A stretch of 28,863 nt of DNA from Priapulus caudatus (GCF_000485595.1 NW_014578434.1:33196-62058), one strand, 5' to 3'; counted from the stretch's first letter, positions 8,594-19,560 are shown. A program made the numbers and translations. Notes: a model not told the origin generated them from the letters alone.

Positions 8594-11230
8594 CTGGTGG
8601 CAAAACATAGCGGAATTACACGCTGCGATACGACGATGATCGGTTAGTGTTTCCACATCCGATTTACTTTTTTGGGGGGGTTCGCATTCGGTAAATAAAT
8701 GGAATATTTGGTTAATAAACAGAATTTTACCTAATGTTATAATATGCATAATTTTCTCGTCAGATCGGGCATGGGTTAAAGGATCTGGTAAATTTCGATG
8801 TTTAATGTAGATTAGATATATTTTCTAACAATATTTGAAAAGCTGTTGACGATCGTTTGCTTACAATTAATTACGATTGTTCCGCTGGTGGCGCCACTAC
8901 ATTCACATCTACAGTGATCTACTAGTGAAGTTACTCGTGCAATGCAAATCTTTATCTGCTTCACAGTCATTAATTTAAGGGATGAAGGACTATGCCATTG
9001 CATTCTATATTTCATATAGATTTTAGTTTTAGTAGACTGTGCATGTATTTATCATAAACGAAAAGTCGTACATAGTAAAAAACAGTTGACAATATTTGGC
9101 ATCTTTGCATCTAATTTACATTATCATTAACAAACTTAATGATAACAAACTTAATCATTTGGCATATCTTCAGACGATCTAAAGGCAATAAGTAGATTCT
9201 GATTTTCACGTAAACTTGCTTGATAGATAACCGACGCAACGTACTAAGTACTAATATCTAAGAGATGTCATGAGGCCCACAGGATATACGTATTTTTATG
9301 AGTTTTGAGGACATTCTAATCGAATTAATGGCTAAGTGGTATTGTATATGTTCTCATGTTATCCAGGCACATGATTTCACAGAGGGATTACGGCAAGTTA
9401 GGCCACGGCACAATTATGCCTACGGTAGAATCTCACAGTTGAACGTGGTTTGGCGAATGTCATGACATTTGATATTTGATAATGCCACATAGTGATTGAC
9501 ATGTGATAATAGATAGTGCCAACGTGATCCCCCTCATGCAGCACACTGTGATTTGAAAATGGTGTTGGTTGAATCCTGTTTGTTCACGAACATCAGTGTG
9601 CGATGCACATGTCGTACCAGCGGTAACAACCTGTTCAGGGCGAGGGGTTACTCGATACCCCGGGAGCCTAATGAAAGTGATCTGATGACAGCTTGGCAAA
9701 TAAGCCGTGATTACAGTTCTTCAGATGACGGGAATCAATCTGAAGGATTACAATAGTAATCAGATGACATATACCATCTTCGCAAACTTCAGCCTTTTTC
9801 TCATCATCCTACAATGATCCGCGGGAGATTGTCACCTCTGATTTTAAATGAATTCTGAATCAATTTAATACCGCCGTATATGCTCCCCTCTCCCACCCGT
9901 GATGGCAATTGAAGGATGGCTAACAGCAAGCGTGTGCTTTGTCAGGTCACTCACTCTTTTTCAACGAGGAAAGCTTGAATATGGCGCTGGGCTTGTTATT
10001 CGAGATGTGTCCCAGCAATTGCCACCGGGCGGCGCCACTAGGATCCGGCCAACTGAAGTACACTGCAAGCAGAGATCGTCTTCGTAGACTGGGCTGCGAC
10101 AGTGGCAGACACACGGTTATAGCAGCTTCACCGTCACCGAGTAATGGGGAGGGTCACCACCGTCACTGACAAAATGTTGTTACAAGATCGTCACAGTAAA
10201 TCGCCGAGTACTTCGTCTGCTGGGAGGAGCAGGCGACCGGGATATTATGACTCGCGTCGTAACGCGTTGCGTGCGTGGATGCATGCATGGGGGTGCGCGC
10301 GAGTGTGCGTGCATGTCCTGCGTGCGTGGGTGAGCGGGTGCGTGGCGTGCGTGGCTGGGTGGGTGGGCGCATGCGTATGTCATGCCTGCATGGGTAGGTG
10401 CATGCTTGCATGCCTGCTTGGCTGGGTGCGTGCGTGGGTGTACGCATGTATGTCGTGCGTGCATGCATGGGTGGGTGCGTACGTGCGTGGGTGTATGTGT
10501 GTATGTCATGCATGCATGCGTGGGTGGGTGCGTGTGTGGATGCATACATGTGTGCGTGCATAAGTGCGTGGGTGGGTGCGTGGGTGGGTGCATATGTGCA
10601 TGTCGTACATGCATGAGTGGGTGCATGGGTGGGTGCATGCGTGGGTGGGTGCGTGGGTGCATGTCGTACCTGCATGGGTGGATGTGTGCATCTACAGCGT
10701 GTATGTCGTATGTGTGTACCATGTGTGCATGCATACGTGTGTGGGTATGTGCGTGTGTGGATGCATACATGCATGGGTGGGTGCGTGGGTGGGTGCATGT
10801 GTGCATGTCGTACCTGCATGGGTGGGTGCATGGGTGGGTGCATGCGTCTACAGCGTGTATGTCGTATGTGCGTGCATACGTCCGTGGGTGCATGTGTACA
10901 TGAGTGCATGGGTGTGTGTGCGTCAATGCATGTATGTCGTATGTGTGTGTCATGCGTGCTTGCATACGTGCTTGCATACGTGCGCGTGCGTGAGTCATGA
11001 ACATCACCTGCGCCACCGTGCGTGTCTGGAAACGGCTGCAGACCAGTGAGAAATACGGCGACGTGATTCACGGAGTCTGCGTCCTGCACGTCGAAGAGAA
11101 ACTGCGTCTCGCTAACCTGCGTGCACTCGGTTTGCACCTGGAAAAGAAATGACACATGCAGCATCAATACAAATTTAGATAAATATATATATACAGACAT
11201 TTGGGAAAAACATACATCTCTCTCTCTTCG

Positions 11231-11301
<71 letters not shown>

Positions 11302-11983
11302 GCAACCATAGCAACCATAGCACAGAAACACTAGAACAAATTTTCGAATATTTCATTTTGGAATTAACAGTAATGCACAAACTAGTGCACAAAATTGAAT
11401 AAGCCACAGCACGCACAATCAGTGGATTGGTGAACACGTACACATGTTCAGAAGTTTGTGTCACACTCATATGAATCCAACCAAGTATGAAAAACTCCCT
11501 AGAGACTAGAACTGACAGTAGTTTCTATGGTGTGTAACATTATGGCATGGGTAAAAATACACCCACTCACACATATATATATATATGAATGTTACAATCA
11601 ATTAATCGATCATGGTTTTTTTGAAATTGGACTCGTTGTATCTGTTTACTCGGCCACAGTATAATTGTGCCACTCACCGACTGAATGAATCTGAGCATAA
11701 TTCCACAATTCCGCATATAAACACTGTCTATATACATACCGTTTAAAGAAAACACTTTGTCAATTTGTACTGCACGTTGTATTCGAATCAAACCGAGTCT
11801 AGTTCCTAAACACGTAATGATGAAATCGATCATTCATCAATCATGATCAGCTTTTTCGATGAGAGCAATGTCCAATCTGGATTTTTGAACTGCTTCACAA
11901 CACTAAGAGATTCGAGGTAAATAGCACGTAGGACAGACCGAACACGTACGTACCAGTCTCCCGGCCACAAGTATCGCAAACAT
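8283..11983 (-). CDS. HIKESHI: Hikeshi, HSP70 nuclear import carrier (complete, four exons)
   Basis: Exons 11983-11954, 11137-11008, 10062-9955 and 8593-8283 join in phases 0, 1 and 1 to give 192 residues (human protein 197). It starts [20 protein letters not shown], continues [20 protein letters not shown] and [18 protein letters not shown], then [18 protein letters not shown] and [13 protein letters not shown], and ends [13 protein letters not shown]. These match human Hikeshi along its whole length: N-terminal beta-sandwich domain with the hydrophobic-pocket region, linker, and C-terminal helices of the dimer. In animals Hikeshi carries ATP-bound HSP70 through FG-nucleoporins into the nucleus under heat stress. 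The ATG is the family start. Nothing is broken, so this looks like a working gene. Confidence 0.95.
8594..9954. other. HIKESHI: Hikeshi intron 3
   Basis: About 1.36 kb of mostly unique AT-rich sequence. Short repeated phrases (AACAAACTTAAT near 9130-9150) are the only structure I see. No second gene is supported inside it. Confidence 0.6.
9955..10062 (-). CDS. HIKESHI: Hikeshi exon 3
   Basis: 108 bases between the acceptor CTTGCAG (ends 10063) and the donor A|GTGAGT. It encodes [18 protein letters not shown], then [18 protein letters not shown], matching human VYFSYPDSNGMPVWQLLG and the KPSAIFKISGLK segment. Confidence 0.92.
10265..10995. repeat. Large TGCATGGGTGGG-type minisatellite in Hikeshi intron 2
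   Basis: About 730 bases of variants of GTGCATGGGTGGGTGC and GTGCGTGGGTG. A higher-order unit is visible: a block with GTCGTACCTGCATGGGTGG followed by CTACAGCGTGTATGTCGTATG occurs near 10660-10715 and again near 10805-10870. Because the unit lacks stops in several frames, both strands carry long open frames with Cys/Val/Trp or His/Pro/Thr runs. I regard these as composition artefacts. Confidence 0.9.
11008..11137 (-). CDS. HIKESHI: Hikeshi exon 2
   Basis: 130 bases between the acceptor TTCCAG (ends 11138) and the donor GCAG|GTGATG. It encodes [10 protein letters not shown] to PFPDTHGGA plus one base of the next codon. The intron that follows begins with TG-rich minisatellite within about 20 bases. 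Confidence 0.92.
11138..11953. other. HIKESHI: Hikeshi intron 1 with (CT)n and (TA)n microsatellites
   Basis: A CT run at about 11217-11285 passes into a TA run at 11286-11300, and a second TA run is at about 11573-11586. The rest is unique and AT-rich. No coding signal is seen. Confidence 0.7.
11954..11983 (-). CDS. HIKESHI: Hikeshi exon 1
   Basis: ATG at 11983-11981, ten codons ([10 protein letters not shown]), donor CTG|GTACGT. The frame stays open upstream of the ATG, but the family begins here (human MFGCLVAGRL) and a purine is at -3. Confidence 0.9.
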
Positions 11984-12762
11984 GTCTGTTCCAGGCGGCA
12001 CATCAAAGATAAACCACTTAAAAGAGAGGTGAAAAGCTCCCGCATCTGTAGCTGCAAAGCAATCAGCCAGTGACTCCGTAAGGCGATATGTTAGATGTGC
12101 AGTCCATCATCCACAATCCATCATTAGAGATCATTAAGGTCAGAGTGAGGCTGTGACATCCTAACAAGGGGGCAGATGATAAGGATTGGGTGACGTGATA
12201 CTATCAATTAAAGGATATTTATAGATATTAATAGCTCTTGTTGCTATGTGACAAGAGTCAGTGTGAGAGGGTGCTATCAGAAAAAGATTGGGGTGGGGAG
12301 ATATGAAAAATGTTAAAAGTTCCTGAAACATACCATAGTCTACCATTTCATCCAATATAAACTATGACTCTTGACCTCTTTCCATGTTCAACTGAAGGCA
12401 TACTTCTTTCACTAAGACGCTATACAACGAATAGCGTTAAGCTTCTTTTCTTCATGATCGATATATACTCAGAACAATGGAATTCGCAGCTAAAAGCGCA
12501 GTTTTCCTCAGTAACAACGGCCAATAAAACTGGGAAAATGTTACCACACCACACTCAAATTAAGCACGTTTCTAAGTTCACTCCTACTATCTATTTCAAC
12601 ATGAATCACACATAGAATTTTTTTAACAATCGCATGTTATCACTGCCACAGCTATATATATAAGGCTATGTAACGAGATGTAAATGCTATTTTCAGCCGT
12701 GCGGCAATTTGAACTATCACTGGCAGATGACAGCTCTAAAACGGTTGATGCTGATGGATACT
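11984..12762. other. Upstream region of Hikeshi
   Basis: No gene supported. This should contain the Hikeshi promoter and 5' UTR, but I see no TATA box at a convincing place. A single pair of inverted heat-shock half-sites (TTCCTGAA, 12320-12327) lies about 340 bases upstream of the ATG. One pair is weaker than the three units usually needed. Confidence 0.35.
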
Positions 12763-13050
12763 GGCTTAAGCCTAGCGCAAACTTGCGACTTTTGGTTGCT
12801 CGTCGCTGCAACCTGCAACCGCATGCGATCGGTCGCTCGCTTCACCGTGTGTGCGCACACATGCGATTTCGAAGCGATTGGGAGCGACGAGTTGCTGAAA
12901 ATCAAACCACTCGTTACAAGCGACCAGAATCGCTACGAGTTGCAGTTGCACGTTCCCGCAGACATGGCGATTTCACAGCAATTTCGACTGCGATTCTAGA
13001 ATCGCAGCCGAGTTGCATGGAAAAGTCGCAAGTCTGCACTAAGCTTTAGT
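12763..13050. mobile_element. MITE-like element with ~28-bp terminal inverted repeats
   Basis: The left end (AAGCCTAGCGCAAACTTGCG, then ACTTTT) matches the reverse complement of the right end (AAGCTTAGTGCAGACTTGCG, then ACTTTT) at about 23 of 28 bases. The interior is rich in GCGATT and its complement, including an internal palindrome GATTCTAGAATC near 12992. No transposase is present. An open frame of 121 codons runs through most of it but has no recognisable domain. Confidence 0.55.
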
Positions 13051-13536
13051 GAAAACCGAGAATATGCTGGTTGTATCATGTCTCTGACGTCAGCCGTGGC
13101 TCACAACACGTGTACGCGGGCAATTAAAACGTTCTGCAAGTTCACATGCATCGTTATATATGGAGAAATGAGTATGTACAGAGGTGGCGGAGGAACTTGT
13201 ACTAACTAGGTATCATATGACACGAACGACTTGAGTTACATTTCTATAAATTCTAGCTATTATAGACACATGTCTTAGCCTTAATCTCTGTGAATTTTGA
13301 GTCTATTGAAGCACGATTAGTCTAATTAATTAATGAAATAGCACTCGGGTACCTGTCATGGCTATATACACGCTCGGACTGATCGGCTATGATCGGTGAA
13401 AACCGAAAGCATACATTCTATTTTTATCGCTACCAACACAGTCGGAGCATTCCTGTTTAGACGCTATGTTTGATCAATCTAAAATTTGATGCGCTGCCGG
13501 CTTTACCAACCCGCATCCCTTCGTGACTTTTCCTTT

Positions 13537-13571
13537 GGGGCGGGAGGGTGGGGGATGGGGAAGGGGAGGGG
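13537..13571 (+). other. G-quadruplex motif
   Basis: Seven G runs of three to five bases separated by one or two bases within 35 bases (GGGGCGGGAGGGTGGGGG and onward). This fits the G3+N1-7 pattern four times over. It stands alone in AT-rich sequence. Confidence 0.8.
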
Positions 13572-14339
13572 TTTAATAGCAAAGCAGTTACTCCTTTGTT
13601 ACAGTCAACAAATTATCGTTTATACCTCTCCTCTATGAGGACCGGTCCAACGGTTATCCGACGACTTACTCTTCAACTGTCAGCAGAAGGGACATATTCT
13701 ATGGTCTTTCAATAAAGCATAAAAATTCTCAAGGTCACCGTGAACACAAAAAGTTATTCTCACTCGCTCTCCCGTCAGACCATGTCTCAGAAAATGTCTA
13801 CCAATCTGCCCTGTGCTCATTGACCGTCTCTGACACTGATGACCATACCATTTCGGCAACACGCAGCTTATTCCTCTACCATTCGATTGACTATATGCAC
13901 CGACTAAATCACGAGCCTTCAGGTCGAGCCGTTTCAGAATTTGTGCCCCTCTGCATTTCTCGCCTATGCTAAGTAAAGGAGTGCAAATTGTTCCGCCCCT
14001 TCCTTTTACACTCGTTGACCTTTGACTTTGACATTTGACCCAGCTTCGTACATCCAACTCGTTTTTGGACATCCCCCCAACACCGGAATATCGTGACCTG
14101 AGACGTCGAGACGTTAAATTTGTGGGTCAACTGTGACTCGGCCGGACGACGATCCGGATCGGACGATCGACTCATTGGATTCTACAGCTGCATCTGACTA
14201 TGTCAGATGAGGCTAAAAGTAAATAAACACTGAAATTATTTACTACGCCAAAGTCTTAAATGTGTTACTACTCTACTTTCGCTATTATTGGCCCGTTAAT
14301 GCAATGTCAATATGGTCATTCTGCAACACACAGTACACC

Positions 14340-14735
14340 GCACCACGCCCTGTCACCGCGCCTGCTCATGGGCCCCACCCCCCCCCAGAGGGGCGGGCCC
14401 CGGAGGGGCGCGTGACCCCAGAGGCAGGCGCGCCCGGATCGGCGAAACCGGGTACGGCTGTGGCGGCCCCACCCGGCCGTTATAGGTCGCCCGAGCACGC
14501 TGAGTGTGGTCCCCCGGGCCTGGGCGAGCGACGGGGCGCGGGGCAGACGGGGCGGGAGGGCGCGGTGAAGGGTGAGCGGGGCGGAGGATCGGCCCACCGC
14601 CCCGCCCCCGGGGGGACGCCGAGTCCACACCAACGCACACGACACACACCCAACCACGCCGCAGCCACCGGACGCGCGCCGCGGGGCCTGGGGGCCGCGC
14701 GGCGCGCCGCGGGTCGCGGGAAACAACACACACAA
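14340..14735. other. GC-rich island 1
   Basis: About 400 bases of very high GC and dense CpG with C9 and G4 runs, sharply bounded by AT-rich DNA. Several overlapping frames are open on both strands, as expected from composition. It could be a CpG-island promoter, an inserted foreign segment or rDNA-spacer-like sequence. I cannot match it to any rRNA. Confidence 0.5.
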
Positions 14736-15109
14736 GTGCTATGATATACTACACACCAAACAACATAACAAATATTACACAACTTGGAAATTTCACGCAT
14801 CCGGCGACGGAACGTGGTGGGGCCGTTTTGGGCAATATAAAAACATCTTTAGATTGCACAAACAAAAATACATAACAAAAAACAGAAAAACCAAGGGGCT
14901 TAGCACAAACATAATTATTCGATTTCAAAGTTTAGTCATAACTATATCATTCGATCAGGGTCGTATACTGTCTTTCTCAATGTGTTTGCATCCTTTTTAT
15001 AATTAATAAATTGGAGCTTAAATATAGAATAAATCCTCGCTAATGTCTTCTCTAATAATAATAGTTCTGCACAGCACGCACGTGCCATCAGGGAGTTGAC
15101 ACACCTCAC

Positions 15110-15500
15110 CATATGGAGGACAGGGAGGGGCGATACGGTGCCCGGCGACCCCCGACGCCCAGAGCGGCCGGGCGCCCATCGCGCGAGGGTGACGTCCCGG
15201 TCCCGGATAGGTCGCGGACGTGCCGCGCAAGGGCCAAGAATGCGACGGCACGGCAGGCGATGATAAGGTGTTGCCCTACGCCCGCTGCGGCCCGTTCCTC
15301 CTGGGCCCCTAGCGGCACCGCCGCCTCCGCGGCCGCGGGGCGCGGGGGCGGCGAGCGGTCGGGGTGCCCGCCCGCCTCCGGGCCGCCCGTGGAGCCGCAG
15401 GGGCTAGGCCGCCCCGGTCCAGGGGCTGAGCCAGCTGGCCCGGCCGCTGCCCCCGCGCCGGGGCGCACCGGCGACAAAAACACAGACGACGGAGAGGGGC
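15110..15500. other. GC-rich island 2
   Basis: About 390 bases of very high GC, separated from island 1 by about 375 bases of AT-rich sequence. Frames are open on both strands without recognisable domains. One possibility is the promoter and 5' region of ERO1, whose first exon I did not find. Confidence 0.45.
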
Positions 15501-15819
15501 AACCGAGCCGCTAGTCGAGTATGAGCGGCTTGTTGAATACCCGGAGAGACTCTGTTTTTCAGTTGGACCAATGCTAGAGATTGAGTCCACAGGACTACGA
15601 ACGTCCGTCAGTTTGGGCAGCAGCAATCATTGGTGTAACAATCTTGAGATTGCGTGCCGATTCGCACCTACGTTGTGGTAACGACAGCCTACCGCGAGCG
15701 CTTGCGGAGAGCGGAGTCGCTATAGGCCCTTACGGTCCGTACATCCATGCTCATCACAGTGGAGTCTTGCGACACGTACACCATTATTGTGCAATGGACG
15801 CTCTGACTTGATGCCACTG

Positions 15820-15831
15820 GGTGTGTGTGTG

Positions 15832-15868
<37 letters not shown>

Positions 15869-15869
15869 C

Positions 15870-15913
<44 letters not shown>

Positions 15914-15990
15914 CGAGATAGATAGAGGAACGAGAGAGAGAGAGACGCTGGGCGGGGGGGCCGTGTGTGTGAAGAGAGAGAGTAGAGAGG
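15820..15990. repeat. (GA)n microsatellite
   Basis: AGAG runs with short interruptions, 3' of GC-rich island 2. Confidence 0.9.
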
Positions 15991-16257
15991 CAAGAGAAGA
16001 CGGGATGAAAGTATACGACGGCAGCATAGCGTCATTGCGCAATCATGCGTGTACGGCGATTGGCGCATCACTGTGTGAGCTGGATGTGGAACAGGGTATG
16101 ACTAAAGCTAGTCGACCGGTGGCGGGGCGTTTCTCGGACGCGATAGCGGACAACTGTCGAAACAACACAGTTGACAGTGTTAAGCAGTTGTTTTGTACAT
16201 TATACCGCTGTGGCTATACTGCGGCAGCCGGCACGGGGTGTTCGTTTCTGAATAGCC

Positions 16258-16345
16258 CGCATTCCTAACTCCTAACTCGTAACCGCCTAACCTCTAACTG
16301 CTAACCCTAACCCGCAACCTAACTAACCTAAATCCTAATCTAACC
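16258..16345. repeat. Degenerate telomere-like (CTAACC)n tract
   Basis: Variants of CTAACC, CTAACT, CTAACCC and CCTAAT run for about 85 bases and include CTAACCCTAACCC, two exact units of the TTAGGG telomere repeat on the opposite strand. This is an interstitial tract, not a chromosome end. Confidence 0.65.
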
Positions 16346-17245
16346 TTGTTACTTGAGATAACACTAAAATTAAAAACTGGCCCGGCATTCCGGTAGGCAA
16401 ATACGAAGACTGACGAGAGTGCCCGGCAGCGTCTAGATTATATGCCGGCTGCCAGGGCATATAGCTCACTCTGTACATTATTATTATATAATGATTATTG
16501 TAGTCTAACGACAGTAACGTGTGTAAGTACCCGTACGTAACGTCAACAGTGTACGTACATTAGGGTATTCTAACCTTATCAATACGTTTCTTGGAGCTAA
16601 CAGTGGCCCTAAACACTGGACCAGGAGTGTTGTATGTTGCCTATTTAGAAGTAATATTGGCGTGGCATTAAGTATTAGAAATAAGAGCACTGTTTTAATT
16701 TGTTTACCTGTGCACGTCTAGCCGCGAACTTGGCCGTGAACTGGCCGTAAAATGCCTACTAGCGCCGCCGCTTTGGCCCGCTTTTATCCGGTATTCACTT
16801 CCGTCAACCATTTAGGTAGTGTATCAATACGCCTCGCAGCAACTTGACTTTTCAAAAATGCCAAAAAAAGGTTTAGTAGCAATTTTAGCATTTGCTGAAA
16901 ATATGTACAGCAAAGGTGTATGACTTTTAATAGCCAGTAGAAACACCATGACGGATTTCATACTTCTGGGAACTAGTTTGTCTGGCGGAATATGCTTGTT
17001 TTGGTGACTGCTCGGTTTTTGCGAAAGTTCTCGCAAAATGTTTTGAAGATGCTCTGAATAGTGAATAAGCAGTTTCAGTTTGGTACTGCTCTCTTCGAAT
17101 ATCGGAAGAGATGAAGTCCTTCCACGTACACCAGGCGCTCTCCATACTTGTTATGTCAGTGTTGTTGAAATGTAATTGCCATGTAGGCCGATCCGATGAC
17201 TTGTTAAGTTGTTTTTGCCAGGTAAATCATTCTCTCAGTGTCTTG

Positions 17246-17827
17246 CCGCAGGCGTAGCTCTAGTACTATAGCCCGCGGATCGCTGCCGCAGGGCTATAGC
17301 ACATTCTGCCATAGATGTAATCTAAGCAAATGCCATGGTCCAACTGATGTGACCAGAAATTTATCCCCAAAACGTAAAATGATCGGGCTTTTTAACACTT
17401 ATCTATCAACATGGACATCTCACCTATCTTTTTGAACACTTCCACAACTTCACAGCAGGTATTTATGCTGTTATTCCTCAAAGTCTTAGCACTACTGCCA
17501 CTGGTGTTTTGTTTTCAAATGCGGTTGCTCTGCTTATGTGTGCACGCGTGACTCTTCAGTGCTAAGAGCCTAAGACTTTGAGGAATAACAGCATAAATAC
17601 CTTGTGTAAAGTTGTGGAAGTGTTCAAAAAGATAGGTGAGATGTCCATGTTGATAGATGACATGATGACCATGTCCATGATGTTAAAAAGCCCGATCATT
17701 TTACGTTTTGGGGATAAATTTTTGGTCACATCAGTTGGACCATTTGCTTAGATTACATCTATGGCAGAATGTGCTATAGCCCTGCGGCAGCGATCCGCGG
17801 GCTATAGTACTAGAGCTACCGCAGGCG
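17246..17827. mobile_element. Foldback transposon with ~240-bp inverted arms and 9-bp target duplication
   Basis: The left arm 17255-17490 is almost the exact reverse complement of the right arm 17570-17818, apart from about 20 extra bases near 17658-17681. The ends read TAGCTCTAGTACTATAGCC. CCGCAGGCG occurs immediately outside both ends (17246-17254 and 17819-17827), a likely 9-bp target-site duplication. Long inverted repeats with 9-bp duplications are typical of Mutator-like elements. No transposase is present, so it is non-autonomous. A short nested hairpin lies in the first 50 bases of each arm. Confidence 0.85.
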
Positions 17828-17888
17828 CAACTCCTGTACGCGGGGTATCGCGCGAAATTCCGGACGTGTGCGAAATACTGATTGTGTG

Positions 17889-18657
17889 ATATCAAGAGCT
17901 CCTGTCATAATAGAGAAGAGCATGACACCGTTTTAACAGCGTTTTGCATAGTTTTCAACTAGTAAATATTCTATCAATATGTGAATAAATATATTCAAAC
18001 TTTACCTTGTTTTCGTCTATGATTTTCCCTTAATCATATGACACCACCAATTTACCTGTATGTGTATGTGTATGTGTTCTTCAAGAAAGTTCTTTGAATA
18101 CGACACGGTTTCACACAGTTTTCCCAACAATTCGCATCTGAGCGGCACATGTTGATATGCGACGGCAGCACCAGGTTGTAACTACGGGACGCTGGGGGCT
18201 GTTGGGGATATTAGGTATAAGCACAGTATAACAGCACTTGTTTCGCTTCCTTATCATCAGGAACACGATGGCAACACAGCTAAAATCAGCTGCTAGCTTG
18301 CTGTGAGCACTTCTTTCTAGCGCGCTGGAAACACTACACGCTGAATACAATTCGATGCCTAATATCCCCAGCATTCCGTCATAGACAATAGAACACTAAT
18401 CCGATAATAAACTTGCGCCGAATAGATGCGAACATTTGGGAAAACTGTGTGAAACCGTGTCGTATTCAAAGAAATTTTTTGAAGAACACATACGATTTTC
18501 AGGTAAATTGGTGGTGTCATAATGATTAAGGGAAAATTGTAGATGAAAACAAGGTAAAGTTTGAATATATTTATTCACTTATTGATAGAATATTTACAAG
18601 TTGAAAACGCTGTTAAAACGGTGTCATACTCTTCTCTATTATGAGCTCTTGATGATA
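17889..18657. mobile_element. Second large inverted-repeat element (hairpin of ~770 bp)
   Basis: The left arm (about 17889-18132) and right arm (about 18425-18657) are reverse complements with small gaps. Examples are ATAATAGAGAAG, ATGACACCGTTTTAACAGCG, GTGAATAAATATATTC and GAAACCGTGTCGTATTC. The central part is also partly self-complementary (GGGGATATTAGG at 18203 and CCTAATATCCCC at 18358). I see no clear target-site duplication. It starts about 60 bases after the previous element ends and has no coding potential. Confidence 0.8.
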
Positions 18658-18768
18658 TACTATCATATAGGATGCGTATGCGCATGTGTGACGACCCGAC
18701 CAATCACAGCTCGCATTTGTGTTACGATAAGTTGTGTAAACTTGGACGAACACAAACTGTGTTGTAAT

Positions 18769-18898
18769 CAGTGTTCGAAATTCACGTCGGCCCGTCGGCC
18801 CGCCACCGACAGTTTCGATGCCGGGCCTACAGCTTCTTGATACAACAAGCCCGCTGATCCTACAGCTATTTGATCACCGAAAATTCGAAACACTGAGA
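18769..18898. mobile_element. Short MITE candidate with CAGTGTTCGAA ends
   Basis: TCAGTGTTCGAAATT at the left matches TCAGTGTTTCGAATTTT read from the right end on the opposite strand. The interior has repeated GGCCCG. No target-site duplication is evident. Confidence 0.4.
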
Positions 18899-19371
18899 AA
18901 CTGTTACCTGTATAAATCTGTTCATGCATATTAACTTCCAGGGGTATTTATTTGAAAACTAATCCGTTATAAACCGTGACATACATGTAAACAATGCGTT
19001 CGCCCACTGCAATCAACTTTAGTTGGCATTCAAGAAACGTGCGTGGGATGTTCGGACGCACAGGTTAGCACAGGTTCCTGAATCCAGTAGCAGCGTTGGC
19101 AAAAATCGATAAGAAGTAGGTGGAGCTTACTTTTGGCCAGTGGTAGTGAACCCTACATTGTGTTGGCCAGGGTTTATTTACGTGCACGGGTAATACGTGC
19201 ACGGGTTGTGGAGTAATTCTCACATCCCCGCGCAGATCGATTTTGGGGTTCTCTATCTCATTTCATTGTACACACTCCTTACCCTGCGTTATAGGCTACC
19301 TTGTTCTTACAGCTCGGGAGGGGGTGTTTACAAATACTAAACTTAATAAACAGGATAATAGGGCCCTTCTG

Positions 19372-19434
19372 TTCTCTCTCCCTCTCTTTTTCCCTCTTTC
19401 TCTCCTTCCTCTCTCTCTCACACACACTCTCTCT

Positions 19435-19523
<89 letters not shown>

Positions 19524-19560
19524 CTCTCTCCTTTTTCTCCTCTCCTCTTCTTTTCTTTTT
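19372..19560. repeat. (CT)n microsatellite
   Basis: About 190 bases of CTCT with a short ACAC interruption. The flanks carry related GGGGGTGTTTA phrases at 19320 and 19590, so the microsatellite may sit inside a larger dispersed repeat. Confidence 0.9.

Noticed and set aside
10163-11200. Very long open frames on both strands (His/Pro/Thr and Cys/Val/Trp rich)
   Set aside because: They coincide with the intronic minisatellite, whose unit has no stops in several frames. Only the short part encoding [10 protein letters not shown] to THGGA is a real exon.
11984-12050. In-frame N-terminal extension of Hikeshi upstream of the ATG
   Set aside because: The frame is open, but no further upstream ATG with a match to the family is present, and the family starts at MFxxLVAGRL.
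12320-12327. Heat-shock element upstream of Hikeshi
   Set aside because: Only two inverted half-sites are present; a functional element normally needs three or more.
12684-13049. 121-codon plus-strand open frame
   Set aside because: It is almost entirely within the MITE-like element and reads through its GCGATT repeats, with no recognisable domain.
13680-14072. 130-codon minus-strand open frame starting with ATG
   Set aside because: Normal composition, but no family resemblance and no neighbouring exon. A 68-codon frame overlaps its start. It may be chance or transposon debris.
14262-15514. Overlapping open frames on both strands in the GC islands
   Set aside because: High GC removes stop codons in most frames. 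No frame shows a domain or consistent composition, so no gene is called.
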